From: Sulfuricurvum kujiense DSM 16994
GTDB taxonomy: Bacteria > Campylobacterota > Campylobacteria > Campylobacterales > Sulfurimonadaceae
NCBI RefSeq assembly: GCF_000183725.1
Contig: NC_014762.1
Coordinates: forward strand, 1 to 64,000
Direction: 5' to 3'
DNA: 64,000 bases
Below the pieces are notes generated by a model. It had not been told where the DNA came from. It ran no database searches and saw only the letters and a program-made list of their open reading frames with translations. Shown here one piece after another: positions 28,262-36,086 of this stretch. Positions within the stretch are counted from its first letter, which is position 1, and each line of letters starts with the position of its first letter. The translations under genes were made by a program, and so were the position numbers.

Positions 28262-28749
28262 TTGAGCCGTCTCTCCAGCCCCAGTTTCACCTCAACCACT
28301 TCGTCGCACAACCGCGCCAGTCTCTGACCGATAATACCGCTGAGATCGACGTAGCGGCGGCTGATCGGATCGCTTGGAATCACCCCCGAGGTGACGTCAT
28401 TGAGGACAAACACAATGTTAGCATCTATCGCTCCCAGCGCTTCGATCTCCGCGACCAGTACCTCTTCATTCTCGTCGAGTCGGTTGAGAATCCACATCGA
28501 GATGCAGTCGACGAGATAGGTGTGATGCGGTTCGATCACCCGTGAGAGGTCACGGCTCTCTTCGAGGGTGATAAACTCTTCTCCGCGAGAAATGCGGTGT
28601 TTGTCGATCCGCGCCCCCATCTCTTCATCGCCGAAGGTGTGATCGTAGGTGGCGAGATAGTAGGGTTTGTCGGTCGCGATGGCGAGTGTCTTCGCCTCCG
28701 CCAGAGAGCTTTTCCCCGATTTTTGTCCGCCGAAGTAGAGTATTTTCAT
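28258..28749 (-). CDS. cobU: Adenosylcobinamide kinase / guanylyltransferase CobU
   Basis: Phosphorylates adenosylcobinamide and transfers GMP to give adenosylcobinamide-GDP. The 163-residue protein has a P-loop GGQKSGKS (7-14) and the guanylylated histidine H51 in KHRISRGEEF, replacing the usual HRxxRGxxW with F for W. VDCISMWILNRL follows. It overlaps cobT and cobD by 4 bases each. Confidence 0.94.
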   Translation of the reverse strand: MKILYFGGQKSGKSSLAEAKTLAIATDKPYYLATYDHTFGDEEMGARIDKHRISRGEEFITLEESRDLSRVIEPHHTYLVDCISMWILNRLDENEEVLVAEIEALGAIDANIVFVLNDVTSGVIPSDPISRRYVDLSGIIGQRLARLCDEVVEVKLGLERRLK

Positions 28750-29807
28750 CCTAAAAAGCTCTCCACTTTGCGGGTGATCGCCTCTTTACTCAGACCGTTG
28801 AGCAAGCCGTACATTAGCGCGCCTCCGGCACCGACCCCCTCTTTCGCCTCCCCCTCGTCATAGAGTTTGAGGGCGGGATGATCGGTGAGGGAGAAATCGA
28901 AATCGGCGTAATAGGCGTTGAGGGCGAAATCGTTCATCTCCAAGAGGGCTTTGATATCGCTCTGCGTATCTTCGGCGACCCATTTGGTCGTGCAAAGGGC
29001 GATGCGAGAGGTGTCCAGTTCCCCCTCCATCATCTGCAAAATGCGGTTGACGACGAGAAGAGCACACGCCATCTGCGTCCCCCCTGCGAGGACGATTCTG
29101 ATATCGCGGTTTTGGAGACCGAGGATCAATCCGGCGTTGAATATCAGCATGTTGTCCCCCACTTTAGAGAGGATACTAAAGAGATCGTCATTCTCGCCGA
29201 TGCGGGAGAGGGCTTGATCGACGACGCTTTGTTTGATGCCGCTTGGGGCGTTTTTGAAACTGCTGCTGAATTTATCCTGCGCATCGTACCCCAAAGCCAG
29301 CGCCGTGGCGAGCGCTGTCGTCGTTCCGGCGGGAACCGATTCGCCTAAAATGATGTAATCGCTTTGGATGGTGAGATTCTGGGCGAACTGAATCCCTTTT
29401 TCAAACACCTCTTCGGCGGGGATGTTCGCCCCATCAGAAATCGAATCGCTGGGGGCAATGCCGAATGAGTGAAGCTTGAAATGCTCCAGTTTCGGGGAAA
29501 TCTCCAGCCCCAGTTCCAGCATCTCTATTTCACGGAACGGATGGAGGAGATGGACGGCGCGGGTGAGGAGGGCGGGGGTGGGGACCCCTTTGGGGGTTTC
29601 GGCGATGGAGCCGAGACTGCGCACCTCTCCGATCGCGATAAACTCCGCATCGAGCGTCGGGGTGAGGTGGAGCATTCCGGGGATTCCCGCCTGGGTAATC
29701 CCCTCGATGTTTGCCGTCTTGGTGTTGCTCATGCACAGAAGAAAACTGGCCCGTTTCCCCCGCAGACTCTCGATGAAATCTTTGTTTCCGGTAATCGTTT
29801 TGATCAT
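28746..29807 (-). CDS. cobT: Nicotinate-nucleotide:dimethylbenzimidazole phosphoribosyltransferase, alternative CobT family
   Basis: Activates the lower ligand base to alpha-ribazole phosphate. Starting at ATG 29807 (MIKTITGNKDF) it has 353 residues; the longer frame lacks support, and this ATG overlaps the kinase stop by 4 bases. The strings SNTKTANIEGITQAGIPGM, TPTLDAEF and GESVPAGTTTALATALALG are those of the archaeal/cyanobacterial-type family (TIGR00303, by recall) rather than of enterobacterial CobT. With bluB upstream the base is probably 5,6-dimethylbenzimidazole. Confidence 0.88.
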   Translation of the reverse strand: MIKTITGNKDFIESLRGKRASFLLCMSNTKTANIEGITQAGIPGMLHLTPTLDAEFIAIGEVRSLGSIAETPKGVPTPALLTRAVHLLHPFREIEMLELGLEISPKLEHFKLHSFGIAPSDSISDGANIPAEEVFEKGIQFAQNLTIQSDYIILGESVPAGTTTALATALALGYDAQDKFSSSFKNAPSGIKQSVVDQALSRIGENDDLFSILSKVGDNMLIFNAGLILGLQNRDIRIVLAGGTQMACALLVVNRILQMMEGELDTSRIALCTTKWVAEDTQSDIKALLEMNDFALNAYYADFDFSLTDHPALKLYDEGEAKEGVGAGGALMYGLLNGLSKEAITRKVESFLG

Positions 29808-30568
29808 ACTAATTTCTCCAATAGTTCTTGATAATTGCCGCCGTTTAGGTAGCGGTTGACGCAATAAAACAGCGTCGCATACTCGCGGTAGGGACGAAAC
29901 TCGTCCAGTGTGAGCGTAGCGCCGTAGCTCTTCAGCAGAGCCTCGGTTTTTTCATCGCTGTCGCACCACGAGAGATCGGTGACGGCGAGATCGAAGAGAA
30001 AATCGCCGTTGCATGCCTGGGTAAAATCGATGACGCAGGAGAGTCTCCCCTCCAAAAATAGGGCATTGTCCAAAAAGAGATCGCCGTGAATGATCCCCTC
30101 ATCGCGCAGCGTGAGATCATTTTTTTTCAACAGCGTATCGAAAATATCCGTATGCGTCTCCCGGATCATCCGCGCTAAGCGTGATTTTTCGAACAACCGC
30201 TCATTCGTGCTTCGACGTCCCGCCGTGAGATGATGAAAATCCCGCAAAAACGCTCCGATCTGCCGTATCTCATCGATTCCGGCATCCTTCAGACTCTCCC
30301 CGCGACAGCGGCGGTAGATGAGGGCGGGTTTGTTCTGCACCCGAAACACTCCCCCCTCCGCTCTGGAGACATGGAGCGATCCGCAGTGGATGAGAAGTTT
30401 CAGCTCCTCGGCTACCGCCTCTTCGCTCGCCGTTTCGAAGATTTTTACGACCCGATCATCGTCCAGAAAATAGACACTGTCCATTACCCCGTCCGTGCTG
30501 GAAGCGAGGGTTTGTACCCCCAGCGACGCGGGTAGATCGGATAGGGTAATAACCCTCTTCACACCCAT
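29804..30568 (-). CDS. APH/choline-kinase-fold kinase in cobalamin operon
   Basis: A 254-residue small-molecule kinase of the aminoglycoside phosphotransferase/choline kinase/homoserine kinase type. The catalytic loop is HGDLFLDN (161-168, catalytic D163) and the metal site IDF (180-182, D181), followed by FDLAVTDLSW. N-terminal lobe KIFE lysine near 43. Embedded between bluB (10-base overlap) and cobT (4-base overlap). No PduX-type threonine kinase is in the operon, so I propose it makes L-threonine phosphate for CobD, or phosphorylates aminopropanol or ethanolamine. Resistance is unlikely in this setting. Confidence 0.8.
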   Translation of the reverse strand: MGVKRVITLSDLPASLGVQTLASSTDGVMDSVYFLDDDRVVKIFETASEEAVAEELKLLIHCGSLHVSRAEGGVFRVQNKPALIYRRCRGESLKDAGIDEIRQIGAFLRDFHHLTAGRRSTNERLFEKSRLARMIRETHTDIFDTLLKKNDLTLRDEGIIHGDLFLDNALFLEGRLSCVIDFTQACNGDFLFDLAVTDLSWCDSDEKTEALLKSYGATLTLDEFRPYREYATLFYCVNRYLNGGNYQELLEKLV

Positions 30569-31182
30569 TCCACAACCTCGTCTATCGTCTTTTTATTCTC
30601 CCACCCCAGCTTTAGCAGTTCGGGTTCGTCCAGAAACTCGTTCACATGTCCGAGGGTGAGATAGCCGATCAGTTTGTACTCATTGCCGATTCCCAAAATC
30701 TTTTTCACCTTTTTGGCTCGGAGAATACTCACCCACCCCACACCGATGTTATAAGCCCGCGCCATCAGCCAGAGGTTCTGGATCGCGCAGACGACGCTGT
30801 ACTCCCCCATCTTTTTCTGGGTCGTCTGCCCTAACACCGTTTTGGTCGGTTTTTTATACAAAACGGCGATATTGATGGCCGATTCCTTGATCCCCTCCAG
30901 TTTGAGGGTATCATAGAGGAGATTCCCCTCGAACAGCTTGGACGCTTTGGTGTTTTCTCGAACAAACTCCTCATAGATTTCTTCGCGCTTGGCATGATCC
31001 TGAACGATAACGAACTTCCACGGCTGTGAAAAACCGACCGAGGGGGCGGAGATTGCCGCTTCCAGAATCTTCCTCAGTACCTCATCGTCGATGGGGGCAT
31101 CAACAAAACGGTTCCCCCGTACGTCGCGGCGTGAAGAGAAGATCGTTTGGAGCAACTCGGCATCGCGGAGGGTATATTTCAT
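30559..31182 (-). CDS. bluB: 5,6-dimethylbenzimidazole synthase BluB
   Basis: Cannibalises reduced flavin mononucleotide to make the lower ligand of cobalamin. The 207-residue nitroreductase-fold protein has the BluB signatures SSRRDVRGNRF (about 16-26), APSVGFSQPWKFVIV (about 46-60) and NIGVGWVSIL (about 145-154). It overlaps btuC by 4 bases and the kinase by 10. Its presence predicts that the organism can make the base itself rather than only salvage it. Confidence 0.93.
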   Translation of the reverse strand: MKYTLRDAELLQTIFSSRRDVRGNRFVDAPIDDEVLRKILEAAISAPSVGFSQPWKFVIVQDHAKREEIYEEFVRENTKASKLFEGNLLYDTLKLEGIKESAINIAVLYKKPTKTVLGQTTQKKMGEYSVVCAIQNLWLMARAYNIGVGWVSILRAKKVKKILGIGNEYKLIGYLTLGHVNEFLDEPELLKLGWENKKTIDEVVEWV

Positions 31183-32138
31183 CGCGAACCTTTATGCCGA
31201 TGGAGTATCAGATAGATAAAGAACGGCCCGCCTAAAAATGACGTAACAACTCCGATGGGAATGTCCGAAGCAGCCCCGAGATTGCGGGCGATCAGATCAC
31301 ACGCTACTAAAAAAATCCCGCCGTAAAAAAATGTCGGGAAAATCAGTGTGTCGCTGCTGCTCCGATAAAGAAGTTTGATGATATGGGGAACGATCAATCC
31401 TACAAACCCGATAGGCCCAACGACGCTGACACATACCGCCACGGCCATAGAGGTGATAAGAAGAAGAGTCATAACCAACCGTGTTACGTGGAGCCCTTTT
31501 AAAAATGCAAAGTCAAGCGACGTCAACAGAAGCCTCAGCGGTTGACGCTGCCAATGGATCGCAAAGAGAAACAAAAGCGATGCGATCACAATCGGGTAGG
31601 CGGTATCGAATCCGACGATGTTCAAACTCCCCATCGTAAAACGGACGATCGAATAGCTCTGTTCAAAATCGCTCAAATAATAAAGAACCATCAAAGCGGC
31701 GGAGTAGAAAAAAGACAACGCGATCCCCACCAGCAGAAGCGAAAGCGTCTGTGCCGATTTGAGTGAACGCGAGAGTAAAAAGAGGACGATGACGGTCAAT
31801 AACGCTCCGATAAAGCTCAATGCATACTGCCAAAAAAGAAGACCGCCTAAAAAAACAATCGCCAATGCCGTCCCCAACGTCGCACCGCTGGCAACGCCGA
31901 GAGTAAAAGGGGTTGTGAGGGGATTGCGAAAAATACTCTGAAACACAAGCCCCGCCAGAGAGAGGATCGCACCGCTGCAAAATGCGACAATCACGCGGGG
32001 AAAGCGAATCTCCCAAAAAAGCATCGACGACGAAGATTCGGGATTGAAAATCTCTTGGACATCCACTGCGATTTCTCCAAAAAATGGGGCAATGACAAGA
32101 ACGGCCAATGCTAAAACAAAACTAACGTACTTCATCAT
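31179..32138 (-). CDS. btuC: Cobalamin ABC transporter permease BtuC (FecCD family)
   Basis: Inner-membrane channel of the vitamin B12 importer. 319 residues with about nine to ten helices and FecCD motifs LRIPR-equivalent FWEIRFPRVIVAFCSGAILSLAGLVFQ (about 42-68), NPLTTPFTLGVASGATLGT and the cytoplasmic GPIGFVGLIVPHI (about 242-254). Overlaps btuD by 17 bases and bluB by 4. Siderophore permeases belong to the same family; the B12 setting decides the assignment. Confidence 0.9.
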   Translation of the reverse strand: MMKYVSFVLALAVLVIAPFFGEIAVDVQEIFNPESSSSMLFWEIRFPRVIVAFCSGAILSLAGLVFQSIFRNPLTTPFTLGVASGATLGTALAIVFLGGLLFWQYALSFIGALLTVIVLFLLSRSLKSAQTLSLLLVGIALSFFYSAALMVLYYLSDFEQSYSIVRFTMGSLNIVGFDTAYPIVIASLLFLFAIHWQRQPLRLLLTSLDFAFLKGLHVTRLVMTLLLITSMAVAVCVSVVGPIGFVGLIVPHIIKLLYRSSSDTLIFPTFFYGGIFLVACDLIARNLGAASDIPIGVVTSFLGGPFFIYLILHRHKGSR

Positions 32139-32838
32139 AATTCACCACAAAGTTTCCGCCGATATTTTGAACTGCGCTTCCGAAACAGCCCTCAAGCTGG
32201 GTCGGATCGAAAAAATCACTGCACGATCCGAAAAACCGGACTTCCCCCTCTTCCAGATACAAAATGTCATATCCAAGCTTGTAAGCCAAATTCAGATCAT
32301 GGGTAATGATGATCTTGTTTTGAAAATAGGAGCCGCTTTTGAGGAGGCGGTAAATTTTGACCTTTTTTGCCTGATCGAGATTGGCGGTCGGCTCATCGAG
32401 AATTGTGTACGCAGCACGGTGCAAAATTGCGCCGGCTATCAAGAGAAGCGAGGACTCGCCGCTGCTGAGCCTCTGGCAGGGGGAGTCTCTGAGGTGTTCT
32501 ATCTCCATCACTCCAAGAATCTCTTCCCTCATTTGAGGGTTGGAAGATTCGAAAAAATTGAGGTCCAGATAATCGGTTACGCTCAAATATTCATCATAAA
32601 TTTCAAGCGATGTCGGAACGTAGTTAATCGTCTGTGAACGCAGGTGATGTGCAATATCACCTATCTTTTTCCCCTCCCAAAAAACACTTTCGGAAGGGAT
32701 TAGATGACAGAGTGCTCTGGCCAGCGTCGTTTTCCCGCTTCCGTTATTTCCTAAAATTGTCAAATTTTTCCCCTCTTCGAGGGCGAAACTGACATTTTTC
32801 AAAATTTGGCAGGTGAGATCAGCGACGTGCAGCATCAA
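32122..32838 (-). CDS. btuD: Cobalamin ABC transporter ATPase BtuD
   Basis: ATPase of the B12 importer, 238 residues. Walker A GNNGSGKTT at 30-38, signature LSSGESSLLLIAG (S-S-G-E variant), Walker B AYTILDEPTANLD, and switch histidine in IITHDLN. It lacks the long regulatory C-terminus of other importers. The start overlaps the btuF end by 20 bases, the longest overlap in the operon. Confidence 0.9.
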   Translation of the reverse strand: MMLHVADLTCQILKNVSFALEEGKNLTILGNNGSGKTTLARALCHLIPSESVFWEGKKIGDIAHHLRSQTINYVPTSLEIYDEYLSVTDYLDLNFFESSNPQMREEILGVMEIEHLRDSPCQRLSSGESSLLLIAGAILHRAAYTILDEPTANLDQAKKVKIYRLLKSGSYFQNKIIITHDLNLAYKLGYDILYLEEGEVRFFGSCSDFFDPTQLEGCFGSAVQNIGGNFVVNYDEVR

Positions 32839-33646
32839 TCAAATACCCCCTCATATCATCTAAAAAAAGGCCGAGACGCTGGCTCGGGTTACTCGAATAG
32901 GGCTGATCTTCGACATAAATTTTTTCCCGTTTGGCCGCATTAATCGGAAGAGAACGCCACGGTGCTATCAAAGCCTCTTTCGTTAACCCTCTCTCTTTGG
33001 TATTCGGGGCTAGCAGTATGATGACATCAGGGTTGAGCGCGATAATGTTTTCGAGATTAAGAACCGGCTGCCCCTTTCGACGGCTTTGAAGCGCATTAGT
33101 ATTACCGCTGGAACGGATGAGATCGTCAAAATAGAGGTTCTGCCCCGAGACATAGATGCTTTTGGAGAGATCGGTATTGTGTCCGAACACCATCAAAATC
33201 TTTTGATTGCGTATAATCCCCCGCAGGGCACGGAGTTTTTGATCGAGTTCGCTCACGATGGCTTCAGCCCTCTTTTCTTTGTGAACGACGGCGCCGATGG
33301 TAAAGATCGATCGGCGAATCGAGGGGTAGGTATCGATTTTAATGATGAGTGTTTTGATCCCCATCTTTTGAATTTTTGCCGCCAGAGGAGCATTGTTTTC
33401 CTGCAGGATCACCATCGTGGGGTTGAGGGAGAGAATCTTTTCCAGAGATGGTGAGAAATATCCCCCCACCTTGGGTTTATTTTTGGCCTCAACGGGATAA
33501 TTGCAATACTCCGTATTGGCAATGATCTGATCTCCCGCACCCAGGGCATACAGAGTTTCGTTGATGGCGGGGCTGAGTGCGATGATCCGCTCAGTACCGT
33601 AAAGGTTCATACCCACGATCAATAGAGCCCAGAGTTTCAATAGCAT
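32819..33646 (-). CDS. btuF: Cobalamin-binding periplasmic protein BtuF
   Basis: Class III substrate-binding protein delivering B12 (or cobinamide) to BtuCD. I start at ATG 33646 (MLLKLWALLIVG, 275 residues), which gives a signal peptide of about 17 residues and an AGG ribosome site; a longer frame reaches 33667. RIIALSPAINETLYALGAGDQI (about 23-44) and KPKVGGYFSPSLEKILSLNPTMVI (about 59-82) match BtuF/FecB proteins. No lipobox cysteine, so it is soluble in the periplasm. Confidence 0.9.
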   Translation of the reverse strand: MLLKLWALLIVGMNLYGTERIIALSPAINETLYALGAGDQIIANTEYCNYPVEAKNKPKVGGYFSPSLEKILSLNPTMVILQENNAPLAAKIQKMGIKTLIIKIDTYPSIRRSIFTIGAVVHKEKRAEAIVSELDQKLRALRGIIRNQKILMVFGHNTDLSKSIYVSGQNLYFDDLIRSSGNTNALQSRRKGQPVLNLENIIALNPDVIILLAPNTKERGLTKEALIAPWRSLPINAAKREKIYVEDQPYSSNPSQRLGLFLDDMRGYLIDAARR

Positions 33647-33984
33647 GCTTCTACCTTGTAAATCCATGTCATGGTTTTAGCATCGTTCAAAATGAAATTC
33701 TCCGCCGTTGTATTAACCGATTCTCCGTCAATGAGATAAAACCATCCGAATTTGCCGATCTGCGATCGAACACCGTCGATGGAACGGACGAAACGGTACT
33801 GTCCCGTTTTGCTCGTCTCTACACGACTGATCCGTTTAAGAACGTCCAATGCGCTCATTCCCCGCGAATAGGCCGTTTCGATGACTTTATCGGGTTTTGC
33901 ATCGCCGTAATGGAGGGTAACCGTAAGATTCTCCCCCCAACAATGCAGTGCTAAAAAAACAGATAGTACAATGAGTTTCATCAA
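33637..33984 (-). CDS. Secreted DUF4430 (transcobalamin-like domain) protein
   Basis: A 115-residue protein with a signal peptide (about 1-17, LALHCWG) and one small beta domain. The spacing LDVLKRI...GWFYLIDGESVN...MTWIYKVE matches DUF4430, which resembles the beta domain that caps cobalamin in vertebrate transcobalamin and intrinsic factor. Located between btuB (4-base overlap) and btuF (10-base overlap), so it is probably a periplasmic B12-binding or hand-over factor. The binding itself is inferred. Confidence 0.78.
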   Translation of the reverse strand: MMKLIVLSVFLALHCWGENLTVTLHYGDAKPDKVIETAYSRGMSALDVLKRISRVETSKTGQYRFVRSIDGVRSQIGKFGWFYLIDGESVNTTAENFILNDAKTMTWIYKVEACY

Positions 33985-35828
33985 AAAATGACCTTCATCC
34001 CTGCATAGTATCCTCGCGGCGACGATGCGTATCCGTCTACACTTTGATAGTATTTGTCGGTAAGATTATCAATTTTACCGTAGAGTTGGATAGAATCGGT
34101 CAGATTGTAGTTAAGTACAAAATTAAAAAGGGTATAACGTCCGGTTTGTTCCCCTTGCTGATCCGCCTGATCGTAGCGTGTCCCTACATAGTGGGCGTTT
34201 ATTCCCATACTCAAATCTTCGATCCCATAATAGTTGACAGAGACTTTAGCTTCGCGTTTGGGGCGGCGTTTTAAATCTTTCCCGTCTTTATCGACAAAGC
34301 GTGCAAGATGGGTATAGTCGGCATTCAGTACGAACGCATCCAAAAGAGTGTGCCGAAAAGTGACTTCGTACCCTTTAAAGGTACTGATTCCGTTTAGATT
34401 TTTGTAATAGGGGTCATTATTGAACCAGTTCAGAGGGGTCGGATCATACCACTCGATCAAATCTTTTACCCGATTTTCGAAATAGGTGAGCGTGATACTT
34501 TTATACCCGAGCGTGAGATCGTAGCTTTTCGTGTTTTCGGGGCTGAGAGTATCATTAGACGCACCCCACGGATTAAACATCTGGATGAGATTAGGCGCCG
34601 TATAGGACGTTCCGTAATTTCCGCCGACATACATATCCTCCGAAAGGGTATATTTTGCCCCCATTTTACCGGTTGTTTTAGCATGGAAGCTGCTGTAGTC
34701 GTCCCGTCGTAAACTCTCCGTTAGAATCAAATCGCCGAAGGTATTGGAGTTGGTCACGAACACCGCTTTCGATGAAACCGATTTTGCTCCCGTAGTTGAA
34801 TCGGCTTGGATGAAATCGATTTGATCCCATTTTTTGGAGAGACCGGCGACGATAAAATCATTCTCGCCGTAGCGAAAGTGGTCGCGCAGCTCAGCCTCAC
34901 GGGTTTGCCCGTTAAATACTTTTACGCCGTAGCCGGTATCCAGCTCATCACGTCTAAATTTTGAAAGATTCGCTTTGGTCGAAAGGGTATGATTATGATA
35001 GGCTTTGTCATAGGTTACCCCGTAAAGTCGGGTTCTCACATCACTGTGTTCTACACTGTTTGGAGAGTGATAGCTGTCATAACTGCCCAATGCGTTAATG
35101 TCGGTATAGCTGATACCGAATGTATCCTCGGACGTCGGATTGTAATGGGCATTAAGGTTGAGGGTTGTATTGGCATAGGGATCTTTTTCGTATCGGTCAA
35201 TATTGTCCCCTTTGGGTGCCTGGGCGGTAAAACTGCTGCTCATTAGACGGTCAAACGAAATTTTAAAATCATATTTATCCGTTTTATGAGAAAGAAATCC
35301 CCCCCACTTTGTGGTGGCAAAACTTCCGTATTCCACATTCGCACCGGTATGGGTTCCCGCTTCCGCACTTTTGGTGATAATGTTAATCACTCCGGCGCTC
35401 GCATCCGCTCCCCATACTCCGCTTTGAGCCCCTTTTATAAGTTCGATCTGCTCGATGTCGCTTATAAGAAGGTGGGCGAAATTGGCTCCGCTTGTACTCG
35501 AGGGATCCTGATAGCGGATACCGTTAATCAAAACCAATACTTTATTGGTATCCATACCGCGCACAAAAACTTCCTGTGTTGTTCCGACTCCACCGTTCGA
35601 GGTGATGCTTATTCCGGAAAGTGAGTTTAGCGCTTCAGCTAGAGAGGTGTAATGTTGTTCTTCAATCTCTTCGGCAGTGATAATTTCAACATTGGAGGTG
35701 ATCGTGTTAAGAGATTGTTCCGTTTTGGTCGCCGTTACGACAATCGGATGGAATGAGAGTTCGTCAGCCCCTAAAGAAGAGGCAGCCAGTGTTGCCGCGG
35801 CAACGAAGGAAATGGTTTGTTTGTACAT
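33981..35828 (-). CDS. btuB: TonB-dependent cobalamin receptor BtuB
   Basis: Outer-membrane receptor for B12 uptake, driven by TonB. The 615-residue precursor has a signal peptide of about 20 residues (ending LGADE), a TonB box PIVVTATKT (about 28-36), a plug domain with GISITSNGGVGTTQEVFVRGMDTNKVLVLINGIR and a 22-stranded barrel ending in KVIF. AAGGA stands 5 bases before the ATG and lies in the arm of a hairpin (35829-35876). First gene of the 15-gene operon; B12 as substrate follows from the neighbours. Confidence 0.93.
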   Translation of the reverse strand: MYKQTISFVAAATLAASSLGADELSFHPIVVTATKTEQSLNTITSNVEIITAEEIEEQHYTSLAEALNSLSGISITSNGGVGTTQEVFVRGMDTNKVLVLINGIRYQDPSSTSGANFAHLLISDIEQIELIKGAQSGVWGADASAGVINIITKSAEAGTHTGANVEYGSFATTKWGGFLSHKTDKYDFKISFDRLMSSSFTAQAPKGDNIDRYEKDPYANTTLNLNAHYNPTSEDTFGISYTDINALGSYDSYHSPNSVEHSDVRTRLYGVTYDKAYHNHTLSTKANLSKFRRDELDTGYGVKVFNGQTREAELRDHFRYGENDFIVAGLSKKWDQIDFIQADSTTGAKSVSSKAVFVTNSNTFGDLILTESLRRDDYSSFHAKTTGKMGAKYTLSEDMYVGGNYGTSYTAPNLIQMFNPWGASNDTLSPENTKSYDLTLGYKSITLTYFENRVKDLIEWYDPTPLNWFNNDPYYKNLNGISTFKGYEVTFRHTLLDAFVLNADYTHLARFVDKDGKDLKRRPKREAKVSVNYYGIEDLSMGINAHYVGTRYDQADQQGEQTGRYTLFNFVLNYNLTDSIQLYGKIDNLTDKYYQSVDGYASSPRGYYAGMKVIF

Positions 35829-36031
35829 AAGTGTCCTTGAGTAATAGTCGTAATGATGGATAAAAGGAGGACACTTTTAGGGGGTGAAACGGTCGAGTAG
35901 GTATGGATAGGATGGGTCGGGCAAATCCAGATGATTTGATGGATAATCTGAAGAAGCCGGACTTCAGAAGCATATGCTTGGATAGCGACAAGGGAAAAGT
36001 ATGTTTTTCCGAATCCGCGCGGTGAACGCAT
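35771..36031 (-). CDS. Possible leader ORF overlapping btuB
   Basis: An 86-codon frame beginning MRSPRGFGKTYF with an excellent GGAGG at 36042-36038, 6 bases before its ATG (36031). It runs through the leader and ends 57 bases inside btuB in another frame. Part of its ribosome site and the start codon fall in leader stem 1. It may be a translated attenuator-like leader or coupling device; the composition of the second half looks random, so it may also be chance. I recognise no family. Confidence 0.35.
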   Translation of the reverse strand: MRSPRGFGKTYFSLVAIQAYASEVRLLQIIHQIIWICPTHPIHTYSTVSPPKSVLLLSIITTITQGHLCTNKPFPSLPRQHWLPLL

Positions 36032-36063
36032 CGCTATCCTCCCAAATCTTTTTGGAAATTATA
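35829..36063 (-). promoter_or_regulatory. Structured leader RNA of the cobalamin operon
   Basis: A TATAAT -10 (36063-36058) would start an mRNA near 36051, leaving a leader of about 220 bases. Stem 1: 36039-36031 with 35988-35980 (9 bp, GGATAGCGA/TCGCTATCC) enclosing an inner GGAAAA/TTTTCC hairpin. Stem 2: TCTGAAG/CTTCAGA (35968-35962 and 35953-35947). Stem 3: AGGACACTT paired with AAGTGTCCT (35837-35829 with 35876-35868), burying the btuB AAGGA. The conserved cobalamin-riboswitch strings (AAxAGGGAA, GCCACTG) are missing, so I call it a leader of unknown class. Confidence 0.65.
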
Positions 36064-36086
36064 GCGAAAACGATAAAGGAGACTTT

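Noticed and set aside
29804-30568. Aminoglycoside resistance gene
   Set aside because: The fold is shared, but the gene is embedded in a B12 operon with coupled overlaps, so a metabolic kinase is far more likely.
35829-36063. Standard cobalamin riboswitch before btuB
   Set aside because: The gene context fits, but I cannot find the conserved aptamer strings (AAxAGGGAA, GGxGCC, GCCACTG) on the minus strand; it is reported as an unknown leader instead.
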